Assembly (NCBI GenBank): GCA_022564085.1
Contig: JADFMC010000102.1
Coordinates: 1 to 7,395 of the forward strand
Length of the DNA: 7,395 bases
Origin: Fidelibacterota bacterium
GTDB lineage: Bacteria > Fidelibacterota > Marinisomatia > SCGC-AAA003-L08 > TS1B11
Direction of reading: 5' to 3'
Shown here: positions 5,170 through 7,395 of the stretch, in pieces
How positions within the stretch are numbered: position 1 is the stretch's first letter
Layout: the number at the start of each line of letters is the position of its first letter
The notes under the pieces: generated by a model
Databases searched by the model: none
The model's input: the letters and a program-made list of their open reading frames with translations, nothing else
What the model was told of the DNA's origin: nothing
Translations under genes and position numbers: made by a program

Positions 5170-6101
5170 TGCATACTTCCACCTCGGTTAGGCTGTCCCT
5201 GCCAACTGCCAACTGCCAACTGCAGCCCCGCTTCCGTCGCCTGCGGCTACTTATTCGGGGCGGGCTGCTAGGCTCGCCGTGGCGGCTACGCCGAGGCCTG
5301 CCACTGCTACTGCTACTTTCGCTTGGCCAAGGACAGGCCCAAACCGAGCGGGGCGGCCAGCCCCATGAGCAGCTGGACGCGGTGCTATGGGTGCAGCATT
5401 CGGCGGAGTACCAGGCGGCTGCGCTGCAGGCCTATAATCAGGCCCGGGTGTCCCTGGACGCGGCGCTGGCGGACACTACCTGGACCGCGGCGCTGGAGCA
5501 GTCCGGCCCATTCGGACAACTGCCGCCGGCGGTGATCCTGGACGTGGACGAGACTGCGCTGGATAATTCCCCGCACCAGGGACGGCTGATCCTGGGGGAC
5601 ACGGTCTTTAACTGGACCGCGTGGGACCAGTGGGTTAAGGAGGAGTTGGCGGAGCAGGTACCGGGGGCCCTACAGTTTTGCCAATATGCCGCCCATCAGG
5701 GAGTGACCGTTTTCTATGTCACCAACCGGCGGGACCATCTCAGGGAGGCCACCCGCAATAATCTCAGGAAGATGGGTTTCCCACTGGCGGACGACCGGGA
5801 GACGCTATTTACCCGCGGCGATGATTCCGCCAAAGGTCCTCGCCGGGCAGCTATTGCCAAGCAGTTCCGTATCCTGCTCCTGCTAGGTGATAATACCGCC
5901 GATTTCGCACCTGGATTTCGAGGGGCGGGTATCGATGAGCGGGCCGCTTTGGCTGAGCAGTACGCCGATTGGTGGGGCCGCCGCTGGATCATGTTGCCCA
6001 ACCCCATGTATGGCTCCTGGGAAGAGGCCTTGCCCGGCTTCGACTACTCCCAAAGCCGTTCGGAGCGGGTGCAGGCTAAGCGGCGGGCTCTGCAGGATTA
6101 A
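5169..6101 (+). CDS. Exported HAD-superfamily acid phosphatase / 5'-nucleotidase, e(P4)-like
   Basis: The enzyme should dephosphorylate nucleotides and related esters outside the cytoplasm. All four HAD motifs are visible in the 310 residues: DVDET (125-129, nucleophile D125 and acid D127), T185 in YVTNR, K222 in DDSAKGPRR, and GDNTADF (240-246). LWVQHSAEYQA (73-83), NWTAWDQWV (148-156) and IMLPNPMYGSWE (274-285) match the e(P4)/class C acid phosphatase family. RRGLPLLLLLSLGQGQA (41-57) looks like a signal peptide cleaved after AQA or nearby. It lacks the lipobox cysteine found in e(P4) itself. RRGL could be read as a Tat-like twin arginine, but weakly. The ATG at 5169 overlaps the tyrS stop and is the only common start codon before the signal core, which gives an unusually long n-region of about 42 residues, partly encoded by a heptamer repeat. 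True initiation may lie further in. Confidence 0.9.
   Translation: MHTSTSVRLSLPTANCQLQPRFRRLRLLIRGGLLGSPWRLRRGLPLLLLLSLGQGQAQTERGGQPHEQLDAVLWVQHSAEYQAAALQAYNQARVSLDAALADTTWTAALEQSGPFGQLPPAVILDVDETALDNSPHQGRLILGDTVFNWTAWDQWVKEELAEQVPGALQFCQYAAHQGVTVFYVTNRRDHLREATRNNLRKMGFPLADDRETLFTRGDDSAKGPRRAAIAKQFRILLLLGDNTADFAPGFRGAGIDERAALAEQYADWWGRRWIMLPNPMYGSWEEALPGFDYSQSRSERVQAKRRALQD
5200..5220 (+). repeat. Heptamer tandem repeat (TGCCAAC)x3
   Basis: Three exact copies of TGCCAAC lie end to end and are followed by TGC. They encode PTANCQL within the N-terminal extension of the acid phosphatase. Seven is not a multiple of three, so gain or loss of one copy would shift the reading frame. Another single TGCCAAC occurs at 7382-7388. 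Confidence 0.8.
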
Positions 6102-6123
6102 CCGGCAGCACCAATCACCGATT

Positions 6124-6134
6124 GAGGGGGTGGG
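6124..6134 (+). promoter_or_regulatory. Strong ribosome binding site of the alkaline phosphatase
   Basis: GAGGGGGTGGG directly precedes ATG 6135. The GAGG core at 6124-6127 lies seven bases from the start, good Shine-Dalgarno spacing. This fixes the start and contrasts with the three upstream operon genes, which lack such a site. Confidence 0.7.
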
Positions 6135-7229
6135 ATGAACCACACATTGATTCGCATTCTTTTATTGCTGTTAGCAACAGCGCCGGCGGATTCCTGTCTA
6201 CAACGGCCGGCAGATAATCCAACCGAGGGGCCGAAATCGATCATTCTGATAGTCGCCGACGGCACCGGGATTGGACAACATACCTACGCCTATTATCTGG
6301 GCAGCCGTTTCTCCCTGCAGCGCTTCGAGCACGTGGGATTGATGACCACCCACCCGGCCGACAGCCTCAAAGTGACCGAATCCGGCGCCGCAGCTACCGC
6401 TATGGCCACCGGTCACAAGACCTATACCCGTGCCATCGGGGTCGACGAAAACAAGCGACCGTTGAAGACCGTGCTGGAATACGCCCTTGAAAAGGGGATG
6501 GCCACCGGATTAGTAGCGACTTCCTCTATCACCCACGCTACCCCGGCAGCCTTTGCATCCCATGTGGCGGACCGCTCCGACGAACCGGAGATCGCCCGCC
6601 AGATGGCCGCAGCCGGATTAACCGTCATATTCGGTGGCGGACGGAAGTACTTTCTCTCCCGGGAGCAGGGCGGTGAACAGGAGGAGGATCTGCTGGCGGT
6701 GATGATCTCGCAGGGGACGCAGGTGATAGACAGCTTGGGGCAGCCGGTGAGCCCTGATCGCCCGGTGGTGGGGCTGTTCACCATGGATTACATGCCTAAA
6801 GCGGTTGACGGCCGCAGGCCCACCACCACTGCTATGGCCCTACGGGCGGTGGCTATCCTGGAGCAGGATCCCGACGGCTTTTTCCTGATGGTGGAAGAGA
6901 GCCAGGTGGACTGGGCCGGGCATAAAAACAATACAAAGTGGCTGCACTCTGAAGTTGGGTCGCTACAGGAGCTGGTGGGCGCTCTGCTGGACTATCAGGC
7001 CGGCCATCCCCAGGTCCTGGTGCTGTTGGTGGCCGATCACGAGACGGGGGGACTTGCCGTTCAGGAAAAGGCTCTGGGGGCGGGCCTGAAGACGGCCTGG
7101 GTAACTAAAGGCCACACCGGTGACCTGGTACCGATCTTTGCCAGCGGCCCCGGCAGCGAGGCATTCGACGCCGTGGTGGACAACACCTTTATTGGGAAGA
7201 AACTGATAGAGTATGTCACCGGCCGGTGA
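6135..7229 (+). CDS. Alkaline phosphatase (PhoA superfamily), exported
   Basis: The enzyme hydrolyses phosphate monoesters in the periplasm or at the cell surface with two zinc ions and one magnesium. The active site is complete by eye over 364 residues. D42 in VADGTG, and nucleophile S83 in TESGAAATA (E82 stands where E. coli has Asp). THATPAAF (133-140) carries H134 and T136, and R147 is the likely phosphate-binding arginine. E254, D259 and H263 lie in VEESQVDWAGH, D301 and H302 in ADHETGG, and H327 in GHTGD. H134 and W260 replace Asp153 and Lys328 of the E. coli enzyme; to my knowledge the Antarctic TAB5 enzyme has the same pair, and the length is also similar. The N-terminus has a signal peptide (IRILLLLLATAPA) followed by C21; PADSC is a poor lipobox, so lipidation is uncertain. 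It lies 33 bases after the acid phosphatase, probably in the same operon. No terminator follows clearly. Confidence 0.95.
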   Translation: MNHTLIRILLLLLATAPADSCLQRPADNPTEGPKSIILIVADGTGIGQHTYAYYLGSRFSLQRFEHVGLMTTHPADSLKVTESGAAATAMATGHKTYTRAIGVDENKRPLKTVLEYALEKGMATGLVATSSITHATPAAFASHVADRSDEPEIARQMAAAGLTVIFGGGRKYFLSREQGGEQEEDLLAVMISQGTQVIDSLGQPVSPDRPVVGLFTMDYMPKAVDGRRPTTTAMALRAVAILEQDPDGFFLMVEESQVDWAGHKNNTKWLHSEVGSLQELVGALLDYQAGHPQVLVLLVADHETGGLAVQEKALGAGLKTAWVTKGHTGDLVPIFASGPGSEAFDAVVDNTFIGKKLIEYVTGR

Positions 7230-7395
7230 GGCCCTGGGCGGTGCGGATAACAGCGGCCTGGAACTAGCAGGCTGGTAAAACGGTTCGATGGCGGCAGCGC
7301 CGTATTGATGTATGGCCGGCGGGTGGCACTGCCGGAAATCCGGCGCTGGCTGCGGCTAAAAAAATCGGTTGACTGGTAAGCTGCCAACCCATACT
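7230..7395. other. Right-edge region without a recognised gene
   Basis: After the alkaline phosphatase stop I find no recognisable gene. A frame from the in-frame stop at about 7246 to TAA 7377-7379 is open for some 43 codons (ending LRLKKSVDW) but has no ribosome binding site and no recognised family. A hairpin GCCGGAAATCCGGC lies at 7331-7344 without a T run on the plus strand. Confidence 0.35.
7369..7395 (+). promoter_or_regulatory. Possible promoter cut by the window edge
   Basis: TTGACT (7369-7374) matches the -35 consensus in five of six positions. After a 17-base spacer the last four bases of the window are TACT, which could begin a -10 box. The rest of the box and any gene it serves are outside the window. 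Confidence 0.28.

Noticed and set aside
5200..5220. CRISPR-like repeat
   Set aside because: The units are seven bases with no spacers; it is a simple tandem repeat.
7250..7379. Short protein ending LRLKKSVDW after the alkaline phosphatase
   Set aside because: About 43 codons with no credible start or ribosome binding site and no recognised family, so not called as a gene.
7360..7390. Minus-strand terminator (GGTTG...CAACC followed by seven T residues)
   Set aside because: Only five base pairs around a 13-base loop, and no minus-strand gene is known to enter from the right edge; it cannot be supported within this window.

Overview
The window reads as a chromosomal segment of an uncultured-type Gram-negative bacterium. 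The Gram-negative assignment rests on the Omp85-family outer-membrane barrel at the left edge, which has a canonical C-terminal beta-signal, and on two exported, periplasm-type phosphatases at the right. Coding DNA is GC-rich, GTG and TTG starts are used, and one intergenic stretch (2333-2554) is strikingly AT-rich. I cannot name the phylum from this sequence. A little-studied deep-branching group is a guess, not a result.

Left block (1-2332, + strand): the C-terminal part of an Omp85/D15 surface-antigen barrel enters from the left edge. It is broken into two reading frames by what looks like a one-base loss in a G5 run at 658-662. A UMF1-family MFS transporter follows 25 bases later.

Middle block (2333-3484): an AT-rich gap carries a sigma70-like promoter for a small, membrane-anchored HMA-fold protein that contains no cysteine. 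A clear intrinsic terminator closes this single-gene unit. Next comes a hairpin-rich non-coding stretch. Two of its hairpins share the core CGTRAACG and have compensating stem changes, as REP-type repeats do. A tRNA-Leu(CAG) gene lies on the minus strand with its own probable promoter. That promoter overlaps an inverted repeat in the leader of smpB, which is transcribed in the opposite direction.

Right block (3485-7229, + strand): smpB, tyrS, an e(P4)-like HAD acid phosphatase and an alkaline phosphatase are packed as a probable operon. The first two junctions overlap by a single base (TAGTG and TAATG), and the last gap is 33 bases with a strong ribosome binding site. The block joins translation functions (trans-translation rescue and tyrosine charging) to two exported phosphatases that could together strip phosphate from external nucleotides and other esters. 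The last 166 bases hold no recognised gene but may carry a promoter for one to the right.

The points most worth a second look are the G-run frameshift in the barrel gene, the cysteine-less HMA-like protein, the CGTRAACG hairpin pair, and the heptamer tandem repeat that encodes part of the unusually long N-terminus of the acid phosphatase. I found no large undescribed system.
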